NCBI GenBank assembly: GCA_002839795.1
Contig: PGYS01000001.1
Location: 18,841 to 82,840, forward strand
DNA length: 64,000 nucleotides
Reading direction: 5' to 3'
Source of the DNA: Ignavibacteriae bacterium HGW-Ignavibacteriae-3
Lineage (GTDB): Bacteria > Bacteroidota > Ignavibacteria > Ignavibacteriales > Melioribacteraceae
The notes below the pieces were generated by a model. That model was not told the origin of the DNA. It ran no database searches and worked only from the letters and a program-made list of their open reading frames with translations. Within the stretch, counting starts at the first letter, position 1; every line of letters begins with the position of its first letter. Position numbers and translations under genes: made by a program. This document shows, one piece after another, positions 12,880 to 22,168 of this stretch.

Positions 12880-13039
12880 AAACAAGTTATTAACAAGTTG
12901 CTAACACGCCAATTTTCCTCTTCTGGCGGAGGGTGAAAATATGTTTTGAAACCTATTTGTGCAAATTATTTCTTCAATTTTAAAAAATTATTTTTTCCTT
13001 TTTTCCGGTTTTGAATAGAGAATAAGTAGAGCTAATTTT

Positions 13040-14053
13040 GTGCCGAATGATTTATTAAGCAATTATGTAATCAGGAAAAAAATGAAAAACATTTTGGTTG
13101 TTTTTACCGGCGGGACATTTTCAATGCGGGTGGATGAAAAAACTAAATCCGCAATTCCTTTTTTTCATGGCGAAGAATTAGTCCGGATGATTCCACAAGC
13201 ACGCCCATTGGCAAATTTATCTGTTTATGAATTTGGAAATTTTCCCGGACCCCATATAACCCCGGATCTAATGCTGGAACTTTCAAAAAAGATTAAAGAA
13301 TTTGTTAAACGAGATGACGTTGACGGAGTTATAGTAACACATGGAACGGATACGCTGGAGGAAACTGCATATTTCCTGGATCTTACAATAAAGACGGAAA
13401 AACCGATAGTGGTAATAGGGGCAATGAAAACCAGCAGTGAGCCTGATTGGGACGGACCAAAAAACCTGATTGATGCAATCCATATTTGTAATAATATAAA
13501 TAGCAGGGGAATTGGCGTTCTTGTCTGTTTGAACGGAGAAATTAATGCCGCAAGCGAAGTTACAAAAACTCATACGGAGGACGTAGAAACATTCCGCAGT
13601 CTTGATTTTGGGACTCTCGGATTTGTTGATAGAGGAAAAGTATTTTATAACCGTATGCCGAGAAAGCTTGATGTAATAGAAACCGATAGTATCAACTCTA
13701 ATGTGGATCTAATTAAAGTCTATGCCGGAATGAACGATAAGTTTTTCCGCTACTCTGCCGAAAGCGGTGTGAATGGAGTTGTGGTTGAAGCTCTTGGGGT
13801 TGGAAACGTTCCGCCACCAGCGTTCGACGGAATAAAATATATTGTGGAAAGAAATATTCCCGTAGTTCTTGTTTCACGGTGCCCGGCAGGAGAAACCCTT
13901 GATATTTACGGGTATCCGGGAGCTGGTAAGTGGTTAAAAGAAATGGGCGTAATCTTTACGGATTTCCTTAATGGACAGAAAGCCCGGATAAAACTTATCG
14001 TCTGCCTTGGATTGACAGAAAATCATAATGAATTGAGAAAAATGTTCACATAA
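13040..14053 (+). CDS. Type I L-asparaginase family protein
   Basis: 'ILVVFTGGTFSMRVDE' and 'GVIVTHGTDTLEETAYFLDLT' active-site motifs; ATG at 13082 (MKNILVVF) is the more likely start than GTG 13040. Confidence 0.9.
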   Translation: MPNDLLSNYVIRKKMKNILVVFTGGTFSMRVDEKTKSAIPFFHGEELVRMIPQARPLANLSVYEFGNFPGPHITPDLMLELSKKIKEFVKRDDVDGVIVTHGTDTLEETAYFLDLTIKTEKPIVVIGAMKTSSEPDWDGPKNLIDAIHICNNINSRGIGVLVCLNGEINAASEVTKTHTEDVETFRSLDFGTLGFVDRGKVFYNRMPRKLDVIETDSINSNVDLIKVYAGMNDKFFRYSAESGVNGVVVEALGVGNVPPPAFDGIKYIVERNIPVVLVSRCPAGETLDIYGYPGAGKWLKEMGVIFTDFLNGQKARIKLIVCLGLTENHNELRKMFT

Positions 14054-14054
14054 C

Positions 14055-14600
14055 TTGATGATTAATTCTTCGTTCAATAAAATCGCTGTTTGGAAACCGC
14101 TTCTTCCCTGGGTAGGAACGGTAATTCTTTTTCCGGCTGTAGTGTATTACACTTTAAACGGGGGCAAATTTACATTTATAGATTATGTTAATCTCCTTAT
14201 TCATGAAGGGGGGCACGGAATATTCCGAATTTTAGGAAAATTTCTATACACACTCGGCGGAACTCTGATGCAGTTAATCATTCCGGGAATGTTCGTCGTC
14301 TATTATTTTATAAATAAAAAAATTTTCGGCACACAAATCTTCCTTGTTTGGCTTGGAGAGAACCTGCTAAACATAAGTGTTTATGCTTCCGATGCGCGGG
14401 CTCAAAGACTTCCTCTCCTCGGAGGCAATAAAGTTTATCATGACTGGAACTGGCTTTTAACTCAAACCGGGCTGCTCGAATACGACCATACCATAGGATG
14501 GTTTTTTTACATAACCGGTGTTATTGTTTTTGTTGCCGCCCTTTTGGCGCCTTTAGTTGTTGGCGAATCTACAGACTCAAAACTAAATCTCGATTTATAG
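14055..14600 (+). CDS. Integral membrane protein with HEGGH (HExxH-type) motif
   Basis: Several hydrophobic segments; 'NLLIHEGGHGIF'; starts 2 nt after the asparaginase ORF. Confidence 0.6.
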   Translation: MMINSSFNKIAVWKPLLPWVGTVILFPAVVYYTLNGGKFTFIDYVNLLIHEGGHGIFRILGKFLYTLGGTLMQLIIPGMFVVYYFINKKIFGTQIFLVWLGENLLNISVYASDARAQRLPLLGGNKVYHDWNWLLTQTGLLEYDHTIGWFFYITGVIVFVAALLAPLVVGESTDSKLNLDL

Positions 14601-14604
14601 TTAA

Positions 14605-17600
14605 TCACTTCTTTTTTGCCTGAATTGTTTGCCAGGAGAGCGATCTTCTGAGATGAAACGGATCAATGTAGTTTCTGTTAAGATTTACAAGAGCCATATA
14701 ATATCCTATCACCCTCTCATAATCATTAATATAATTTGCGGAAACTGCGCCCAGATAGTAAAAGTTTTCAGCATCTATTGATTCAAACAATTCCGGTTTC
14801 ATCCTAAGGATACTTTCTGCCCGCAGGCACATCTCCGCAGAGTATTTATATTCACCATTGATTAGGAACCCGTTTGCCAGCTGAAGGTAGACTTTTACTT
14901 TGGAGAGACTGTCCGGGCGTGTAGTTTTAATAAACACCGCGGCTTCCTTTTTTATCGAAAATAATTTCAGGAAAGTAGTGGCGTTGGTTTTTTCTAAAAT
15001 CAGGGCGTTATTATAATCTTTTAAAACCTGCGAAGAATCTGGAAATAAAGTAAACAGTTTTTCAAGAATGCCCGCACGGGAATCTTTAATGGAGAGCCTT
15101 TCAAGGGCCTTAACGTAAAGTGTATTGGCATCATAATCGCGCGGATATAATTCCAAAAGATATTTTGCTAAACCGAATGCATAACGGTTGTTTACATTTG
15201 TATTAAATAGGTAGTTGATTGTTTCAACTATGTCCCCCTTGCCGGGAGTATTATTTCTGACAAAGTCTTTCACTAACAATCCCCCGGAAAGCGTATCGAA
15301 CTTTTCATCGAATGTGTATATGTAGCCCGATGGTTTGCCGATATAAAATGATTTCGGCGCAAGAAACTCCAGCCGGGGAAAAATTTCCGAATTGACCGGA
15401 AGCTCCGATGTCATTTTAAAAAAACCGCGGGGCGATACCGTCTGACAGGACAGGAAACTGAAAATGCTTTTAATGCCGATGCGGTCAAAATCTTCTTTGA
15501 TCTCATTCGTTGAGAATTTTCTTTTAAGAAGAGTCTCATTCAATGTAATTTCATTTTTCGATCCGACGAGAATAATATCATTAGCTATAGAGCCCCACAT
15601 TTGGGCATTGGGAAAAACGGAGGCAAATGTATTAAGAACAAGCTTCACTACATCATCATCAGCCTCGTATAAATGAAACCATTGTACCATAATACCGTTG
15701 GAATCAAGGGCCGCGGAACATCTTTCAAAATATTCTTTTGAAAATAAATTTCCGATGCCGGCAATCCAGGGATTTGAAGGCTCAGAAATGATCACATCAT
15801 ATTTCTCCCTGGAGAGCTTCATCAAAGTTATTGCGTCTTCGTTGACCAGCTTGAGACGGGGATCCTCTATACAATTTCGGTTTTCATTATTGAAAAACTT
15901 TGCGGCTCTGATTACTTCGTTGGATATTTCCGCGCATGTAATCTTGTTCACGGGATGAGTCAATGCCGACCCTATTGTGGTGCCGCTTCCGAAACCGACG
16001 ACGAAAACATTTTTTGGATCCGGATGAAGCATCATTGGTATCTGGGCAAGCAAAACCTGTGTGGGCATATCTAAATATGAGCTTGCGTCGGGCTTCCCGT
16101 TTATGATCAATCTCTTATTATTGGAATTAGTAATTGATTGAGTAACAGCGACGGTTGCGTTAATTCCCTCCTCATAAAAAATAATATTTTCGGTTTCCGA
16201 TTCTTTAGAAAATTCAGAAAAAGATGATGGAGGCAGATTTCCCAATGAGCGGAAAACTCCCTTAATCATTACAGACCTGTTCCAAGTCGGGAAAAGAACT
16301 ATATAAAGGACAAATGACATTGCGAAGAAGAAGGAATATGAGGACCTGGTGATGAAGGAATATGAACCGTACGTCCAGAGCAGAATAATAGCCGCTAAAA
16401 GATTAAGTAAAATTCCGATTTCAAAAGTGCCTTTAATTCCCAAAAGAGGTATTAAAAATACTCCGGCGAAAATAACTCCCGCCACCGTTCCAACAGTATT
16501 TACTGAAAAAATCTTTCCTACCGAGAAGCCTATTTTCTTATTCGAGCTGGAGAGAATATCGGATGCGATAGGAAGCGCCATTCCCATGAATAAAGTGGGG
16601 ATGACCATTATGGAGAAGCTTATGGCAAACTCGAGCCCAATGAAAAGTCCGAAAGATTCCGATGTTCGAGTTAAAAACGAGGATGTTCGCCAGAAGATAT
16701 AAGGAAGCCGTTCGTACAGCAGAAGCACAGCCATAGTTGAAAAAGCAATTGCGGCCTGAGTGAAAGTGAGAAGTTTTACATAATTATATTTTCTAAATAT
16801 ATTTTTCGATATAATGAGACTGCCTATAGTTATTCCCCCAATGAACGCGAGCAGCATAATAGAAAAGGCGTAAGTTGAGGAGCCGAAAAAATTTATTAGA
16901 AGTCTTACCCAGACCATTTCATAAATCAACGCCGCCATTCCCGAAATCCCCGCAACAATTACAACCGCGATTGTAGTTTTTTTGTCAAAGTCCGGAAATT
17001 CTTTTGTAGAGCCATCTTCGTTTATAAGATCGGAAACTTCAGGCAATATATTTTTACTTTTCAGTGAAATAATAAGCCCTATCAATCCCGCCAGGATATT
17101 CAGCGCCGCCGTGGCATAGATGGTAGTATTCAACCCAAATTCTTTAATTAAAACAAACCCAGCGAATACAATACCGACTACAGCGCCGAATGAGTTAAGA
17201 AAATAAAGGATGGCGATCTCCCTGCGGGCATTCTGAAGTTTATCCACAAAAAATTTACTGAGCACCGGAAGCGTTCCGCCCATTGCTGCCGTCGGTGCAA
17301 ACAACAGAAGCGCGGCAATAATAAATCTTAATCCGGTAAAGAAAATATTTTGAGATGAAACATTTAATCCCGATGCAGCCTGAATAAAGAGGTCTCCTGT
17401 CCAACCGCTGATGGCGGGATACGCTAAACAGTAAGCTCCGATAAAAAGCTCAAGTATAGAGTAAATTCTTACCGGATTTTTAAATAAATCTGCTCGCTTG
17501 CCAAAGAAATAGTTTCCAAATGCCAGTCCCCCCAGAAATGTTGCCAGCACGGTCATTTGAGCGTAAGTCGTGTTGCCAAGGAACAGACTTAGAAACTTAA

Positions 17601-17694
17601 ACCACACTATTTGATAAATTAATCCGGCTATTCCGCTTACGACAAAAAGCAATGCAATTACGGCCTTAAGGTTCTGCTTTTGAGCGCTCATCAA
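14605..17694 (-). CDS. Giant fused transporter-like membrane protein / spermidine synthase-like protein with TPR-like C-terminus
   Basis: N-terminal multi-TM 'SGIAGLIYQIVWFKFLSLFLGNTTYAQ' duplicated as 'GMAALIYEMVWVRLLINFFGSSTYAFS'; synthase core 'VVGFGSGTTIGSAL...ISEPSNPWIAGIGNLFSKEYF'. Confidence 0.85.
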   Translation of the reverse strand: MMSAQKQNLKAVIALLFVVSGIAGLIYQIVWFKFLSLFLGNTTYAQMTVLATFLGGLAFGNYFFGKRADLFKNPVRIYSILELFIGAYCLAYPAISGWTGDLFIQAASGLNVSSQNIFFTGLRFIIAALLLFAPTAAMGGTLPVLSKFFVDKLQNARREIAILYFLNSFGAVVGIVFAGFVLIKEFGLNTTIYATAALNILAGLIGLIISLKSKNILPEVSDLINEDGSTKEFPDFDKKTTIAVVIVAGISGMAALIYEMVWVRLLINFFGSSTYAFSIMLLAFIGGITIGSLIISKNIFRKYNYVKLLTFTQAAIAFSTMAVLLLYERLPYIFWRTSSFLTRTSESFGLFIGLEFAISFSIMVIPTLFMGMALPIASDILSSSNKKIGFSVGKIFSVNTVGTVAGVIFAGVFLIPLLGIKGTFEIGILLNLLAAIILLWTYGSYSFITRSSYSFFFAMSFVLYIVLFPTWNRSVMIKGVFRSLGNLPPSSFSEFSKESETENIIFYEEGINATVAVTQSITNSNNKRLIINGKPDASSYLDMPTQVLLAQIPMMLHPDPKNVFVVGFGSGTTIGSALTHPVNKITCAEISNEVIRAAKFFNNENRNCIEDPRLKLVNEDAITLMKLSREKYDVIISEPSNPWIAGIGNLFSKEYFERCSAALDSNGIMVQWFHLYEADDDVVKLVLNTFASVFPNAQMWGSIANDIILVGSKNEITLNETLLKRKFSTNEIKEDFDRIGIKSIFSFLSCQTVSPRGFFKMTSELPVNSEIFPRLEFLAPKSFYIGKPSGYIYTFDEKFDTLSGGLLVKDFVRNNTPGKGDIVETINYLFNTNVNNRYAFGLAKYLLELYPRDYDANTLYVKALERLSIKDSRAGILEKLFTLFPDSSQVLKDYNNALILEKTNATTFLKLFSIKKEAAVFIKTTRPDSLSKVKVYLQLANGFLINGEYKYSAEMCLRAESILRMKPELFESIDAENFYYLGAVSANYINDYERVIGYYMALVNLNRNYIDPFHLRRSLSWQTIQAKKK

Positions 17695-17817
17695 AATTCC
17701 TCTTTACAAAGTTCCGGATGCAAATTAATAAAGGTTTTCTGAATTAGAATGATCTGGCGCAAATTAAATAAATAAGAAAAGACGGTTGCGGGAGTATTAA
17801 ATATTCACACAGTAATG

Positions 17818-19203
17818 CTACGGCATAAATATAAGCTGGATGATGATAAAAAGCGGAAGTAGAATAATCAGAGAGAATTTAAAAATATAGGAGAAGAAAT
17901 CAGGCATCTTGATGTTATTCTCCTCAGCAACGGCCTTAACCATAAAATTAGGGCCGTTGCCAATGTAAGTCATAGATCCAAAAAATACAGCGCCAACTGA
18001 GATCGCTTTTAATATGGACTCGGGAATTCCGGCTACCAGTTCGCCGGAATTTATCCCCAGACCTAAAGCAAGGGAGTGAAATGTAACGGCGGTTGGAGTG
18101 TTGTCCAGGAAGCTGCTCAGGAAGCCGGAATAATAATAGAATTCGTGAGGAAGAGTTACTCCCAGAGATTTTGCGTTGGACTCTAAATATAGAAGACAGG
18201 GAACCATTGTTGTAAAAATGCCCATGAAAAGATAGCCCACCTCTTTGATGGGCTCCCACGTAAAATTATTTGATACTCTAACAAGTTTCGAGGTGAACAG
18301 AAGAGAGAAGATGGCCATTGCGAGGATCACCGCCTCGCGTATAAATTTGAAATAATGATTCCGCGCTATGAAAGAAAAATATTGCTCGTTCAAAAAAGCC
18401 ACCGAGAGCACCACACCGATTAGCCATATGAAATTTAATTTTCCCGAAATTTTTATTGGTTTGATATACCGTTTGTCTGCCTCGACTGCCTCTTTTGGCT
18501 CTTTTTTATGATAGTAAGAGTCGACTCCAAAATATATAGTCAGCAGCAATAGATTAGTAATAAACCATTCGGGGGCCAGGTTCAAAAACCACGTGAAGGG
18601 CGCTCCGCGCAGATACATCATAAATAAGGGCGGATCTCCCAGAGGAGTAAGCATTCCCCCGCAATTTGCAACAATGGAGATAAAAAATAAAATTGTATGT
18701 ACTTTAAATCGCCTCTCTTTATTTGTATGGATCAAAGCTCTGATTAAGAGCATTGCAGCCCCGGTTGTCCCCATAAACGAAGCAAGCAGCGCTCCGGTGG
18801 CCAGAAAAAGAGTGTTGACCGACGGCTTTGCCTCAATGTCTCCATCGAGAAAGATTCCGCCTGTAATTGTAAAGAGCGCCCCAAGCAATATTATAAAGGG
18901 AACGTAATCGAAAAAGATAGATTCAAAAAGCTTATCGCTGAGACCGGCGGCAAAAAGATAGATCACTATCGGAAAGCTTAGAATGACTGCGATCAGGAGT
19001 TTATTCTTATTCTTTTCCCAGAAGTGATTCCAGAACAGAGGAAATACTGCGATCGACAAAAGCATCAATATAAATGGAAGCATTGCAATTAGCGGTACAT
19101 GAATATTTCCATCTTCCATAAAAGAATCCATATTAGATAAAAAGCAAGCCTGACATATTTTGCATAAAATAATTTTACCGGAATTGAGTGTGCAAAAATA
19201 CAA
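17818..19203 (-). CDS. NhaD-type sodium:proton antiporter (ArsB/NhaD superfamily)
   Basis: Polytopic; 'GALLASFMGTTGAAMLLIRALI', 'NCGGMLTPLGDPPLFMMYLRGAPF', 'SSFLDNTPTAVTFHSLA'; likely start ATG 19131 (MDSFMEDG). Confidence 0.85.
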   Translation of the reverse strand: MYFCTLNSGKIILCKICQACFLSNMDSFMEDGNIHVPLIAMLPFILMLLSIAVFPLFWNHFWEKNKNKLLIAVILSFPIVIYLFAAGLSDKLFESIFFDYVPFIILLGALFTITGGIFLDGDIEAKPSVNTLFLATGALLASFMGTTGAAMLLIRALIHTNKERRFKVHTILFFISIVANCGGMLTPLGDPPLFMMYLRGAPFTWFLNLAPEWFITNLLLLTIYFGVDSYYHKKEPKEAVEADKRYIKPIKISGKLNFIWLIGVVLSVAFLNEQYFSFIARNHYFKFIREAVILAMAIFSLLFTSKLVRVSNNFTWEPIKEVGYLFMGIFTTMVPCLLYLESNAKSLGVTLPHEFYYYSGFLSSFLDNTPTAVTFHSLALGLGINSGELVAGIPESILKAISVGAVFFGSMTYIGNGPNFMVKAVAEENNIKMPDFFSYIFKFSLIILLPLFIIIQLIFMP

Positions 19204-19234
19204 AAGCTCCCCGAAGAATGGGACTAAAAATATT

Positions 19235-19633
19235 TTATTTTTTTAATAGATCTCTAATTTGTGTAAGGAGGAGAACCTCTTCGCTTGGTTTTTGCGGTTC
19301 CGCGGGCTTGGCTCCTTCTTTTTTCATTAAGCGGTTCATCCCTTTAACAACCAGAAATATTGAAAAGGCCACAATGATAAAATTAACTATGGTATTGATA
19401 AATTTGCCGTATAGAATTTCAACCGGCTTCCCGGAATTAACGGGAGTTGTTAGTTTAAATGAAAGATCTGTAAAATCGATTCCGCCAATGAGGACCCCAA
19501 GCGGCGGCATTAAAATATCATTCACCAGAGAAGTGACTATGGATCCAAATGCCGCGCCGATGATAATGCCTACAGCCATGTCAAGAACATTCCCCCTCTT
19601 GGCAAATGTTTTAAATTCTTCAATCAGTTTCAT
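19235..19633 (-). CDS. mscL: Large-conductance mechanosensitive channel MscL
   Basis: '[40 protein letters not shown]'. Confidence 0.97.
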   Translation of the reverse strand: MKLIEEFKTFAKRGNVLDMAVGIIIGAAFGSIVTSLVNDILMPPLGVLIGGIDFTDLSFKLTTPVNSGKPVEILYGKFINTIVNFIIVAFSIFLVVKGMNRLMKKEGAKPAEPQKPSEEVLLLTQIRDLLKK

Positions 19634-20703
19634 GTCTGTGCTCCTATATTAAAAATATGTAAGTAATCTTTATATGCGAACAATCTGTTCCTCTGCTGTC
19701 CCGTTATTTCCTCAAGCAGATTGATTTCAAGAAACTTCGTTATTAAAATATTAGAAGTCTGCTTGTTAAGACCCAGCTCTTTGGTAACGAATGAAAGAGA
19801 AACGATCGGTTGTCGTGAAAGCAGATCAAGGAATCTAAAAGCCTGGACTGAAGAAATTCCTTTTTCCAAAATAATATTGTAATCCCGCTCTCTTAAATTT
19901 ATTGTTTTGCTGATTATCGATAGAGTCTCTCCGGCGGCTTGAATAATCCGGCTCAGAAAGAATTTTATCCAAAGTTCAAGATTCCTGTTTGTCTCCAGAT
20001 CCGAAAGGTGATCGAAATACTCATTCCGCTTCTTGTAGAACTGATTTGATAATTGAAGGATTGGCGAACTTAATCTTTTCTTCCAGAGAAGGTGAAGCTG
20101 ACTTAATATTCTTCCCGTTAAACCATTGCCCGCTGCAAAAGGATGTATAAGTTCAAATTGAGCATGAACTAATGCGGCATTAATAATCACAGGATACGAA
20201 ATATTAGAGGCTATAAAATGCTGAAGCTCGGTCATCAGGCCGGGAATTTCCACCGGCGCCGGAGGAGCATATTTTGATCTGAGTGAATTTGTGGGATCAA
20301 TTAAAGAGTTGGTTTTCCTGAATTCACCGACATCTTTTCTATTATTCTCAAGCTCCTTGTATAATTCTAGATGAATTGATTTAATAATGTGAGAAGAATT
20401 TGAAACATCACGGAGCAATTTTTGGCCGATGGACAGCGATTTGATGTAATTGTATATTTTTTTTGTACCGTCTGCATTATCTTCAAGAAACATTCTGAAC
20501 AGATAGTCCGGGGATATTTCGAGACCGTCAATTCTGTAACTGCTGTAGGCCTCTATTAATTCTAAAATGTATATAAGCGAATGATTTTCTGATAGAAGGC
20601 TTATCGCGCCATCCAGCCGATAAAGCGCTATATCCGCCTCATTAATCAATGAAAATATTTCTGAATCGAACCTTATTTTAGGGTCGGGCGGTAATTTTAG
20701 CAT
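19630..20703 (-). CDS. Fic/DOC family protein with N-terminal inhibitory helix and C-terminal winged-helix-like domain
   Basis: Degenerate Fic motif [12 protein letters not shown] (20110-20145), inhibitory-like SSYRIDG (20524-20544), HTH-like '[25 protein letters not shown]'. Confidence 0.9.
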   Translation of the reverse strand: MLKLPPDPKIRFDSEIFSLINEADIALYRLDGAISLLSENHSLIYILELIEAYSSYRIDGLEISPDYLFRMFLEDNADGTKKIYNYIKSLSIGQKLLRDVSNSSHIIKSIHLELYKELENNRKDVGEFRKTNSLIDPTNSLRSKYAPPAPVEIPGLMTELQHFIASNISYPVIINAALVHAQFELIHPFAAGNGLTGRILSQLHLLWKKRLSSPILQLSNQFYKKRNEYFDHLSDLETNRNLELWIKFFLSRIIQAAGETLSIISKTINLRERDYNIILEKGISSVQAFRFLDLLSRQPIVSLSFVTKELGLNKQTSNILITKFLEINLLEEITGQQRNRLFAYKDYLHIFNIGAQT

Positions 20704-20707
20704 ATCA

Positions 20708-20727
20708 TAGTCAAATAATGTTGACTA
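20708..20727. promoter_or_regulatory. Putative operator 1: TAGTCAA-N6-TTGACTA
   Basis: Perfect 7-bp inverted repeat just upstream of the fic start. Confidence 0.65.
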
Positions 20728-20749
20728 AATATGCCGAGAAATTTTAAAT

Positions 20750-20769
20750 AAGTCAATAGCTGTGGACTA
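20750..20769. promoter_or_regulatory. Putative operator 2: AAGTCAA-N6-TGGACTA
   Basis: Same half-sites and N6 spacing, one mismatch per half; centres 42 bp from operator 1. Confidence 0.55.
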
Positions 20770-20885
20770 AGATTTTTATAAATGTAGCTTTATTCATTTA
20801 TTGCTAACCAATTTGGTACATTCACCTGCGCAGAGGTGAATTTATCCCCAAGTTCTACATTAAGTGACTATTTAAGAATGGAAAG

Positions 20886-21299
20886 TCAGGTTAAAAGATC
20901 TTCGTCCCTGTAAAGCATTAGAATGGCGGATTGAGATACAATTACAAATTTTTCTTTTTCGATTTCAACTTCAATGGCGTCTTTTCGTAAAAAAATAGCA
21001 AAATCACCCTCTTTGGCCTGGAGCGGGATATATCTTGTGGATTTTTTGTCGCGCCACGGTTCGTCATCATCCGTTGGCATTCCGATCGGGTATCCCGGCC
21101 CGGCCTTTATGACATATCCGCCCTGGACTTTTTCTTTCTCCTGCACACCCGGAGGAAGATACAATCCGCTGTTCGTCTTGTTAATGTTTTCTTCCGGCTT
21201 TACAAGTACACGATCGCCGACAATTATTATTTTTTCTGTATTGATCAAGTTGCCAACAATTTTTGTTTTTAAAATAGTGAATGAATAAGTAAGCATCAA
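20886..21299 (-). CDS. GroES-like (Cpn10-fold) co-chaperone
   Basis: 'GDRVLVKPEENINKTNSGLYLPPGVQEKEKVQGGYVIKAGPG...'; start may be internal. Confidence 0.8.
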   Translation of the reverse strand: MMLTYSFTILKTKIVGNLINTEKIIIVGDRVLVKPEENINKTNSGLYLPPGVQEKEKVQGGYVIKAGPGYPIGMPTDDDEPWRDKKSTRYIPLQAKEGDFAIFLRKDAIEVEIEKEKFVIVSQSAILMLYRDEDLLT

Positions 21300-21331
21300 A
21301 TTGTTATCTTTAAATCAAAAGGTAAAAAAAT

Positions 21332-21928
21332 ATGAGCGAGTTCTGGGACACACGCTATTCCAGTCGGGAATATATTTATGGAAAAACGCCGAACATATTC
21401 CTGGAAGGAGAGCTTAATAAAATCAAACCGGGGAAAATTCTTTTTCTGGGCGAAGGCGAAGGAAGAAACGCCGTCTATGCCGCATCGCTCGGTTGGGAAG
21501 TCGACGCCGTGGATTACAGCGCCGCCGGAAAAGATAAAGCGGAGAAGCTGGCTGCGGAGAAGAAAGTAAAAATAAATTACCGCGTTGAAAATCTGGCTGA
21601 TTTTAATCCCCGGCAAAACTATTATGATGCTGTAGTGCTAATTTATCTGCATCTGGACGAGGTTCTGCGCGAAAACGTTACTCTTAAATCTATTTCTGCG
21701 CTGAAAAGAGAAGGTAAAATAATTCTGGAAGCCTTTGAAAAAGACCAGTTGAAATACAGCTCCGGCGGACCCGCGAACGAAGAGCTTTTGTATTCTCTTT
21801 CCGAAATTGCGGAGGATTTTATAGACCTCGAGTTTGAAAAATTCTCCAAAGAAATCATACAATTAAACGAGGGCAGTAAGCATAAAGGCAAAGCAGCGGT
21901 AATCAGGTTCGTTGGAGTCAAAAATTGA
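21332..21928 (+). CDS. TehB-like SAM-dependent methyltransferase
   Basis: 'FWDTRYSSREYIYGKTPNIFL', 'ILFLGEGEGRNAVYAASLGWEVDAVDYS'. Confidence 0.88.
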   Translation: MSEFWDTRYSSREYIYGKTPNIFLEGELNKIKPGKILFLGEGEGRNAVYAASLGWEVDAVDYSAAGKDKAEKLAAEKKVKINYRVENLADFNPRQNYYDAVVLIYLHLDEVLRENVTLKSISALKREGKIILEAFEKDQLKYSSGGPANEELLYSLSEIAEDFIDLEFEKFSKEIIQLNEGSKHKGKAAVIRFVGVKN

Positions 21929-22168
21929 CGGCCGTAATTATTAACAAGGAAAAGCTGTTTGATATACTTTCTTGAGAACAGCTAATAAAATCTTTCAGAT
22001 GACCAATACCACCCCACTCGCGTTAATTCAAATTATCTTCACGGATCCCCAATATTAATATTACCCGGCAAAAAAAGCTAAATTCCATTCTATCATGACA
22101 ATGGTGAGTGGAACATATTTCTCTATGTATTTGTTATCTTGCTGACAATTAAAATGAGAAAAAGAATT

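Noticed and set aside
14601-14604. Terminator between the convergent HEGGH gene and the spermidine-synthase fusion
   Set aside because: Only 4 nt between stop codons and no hairpin found.
20820-20841. ATTCACCT-gcgcag-AGGTGAAT hairpin as a terminator of the GroES-like gene
   Set aside because: A real inverted repeat, but no T-tract follows on the relevant strand; function unclear.
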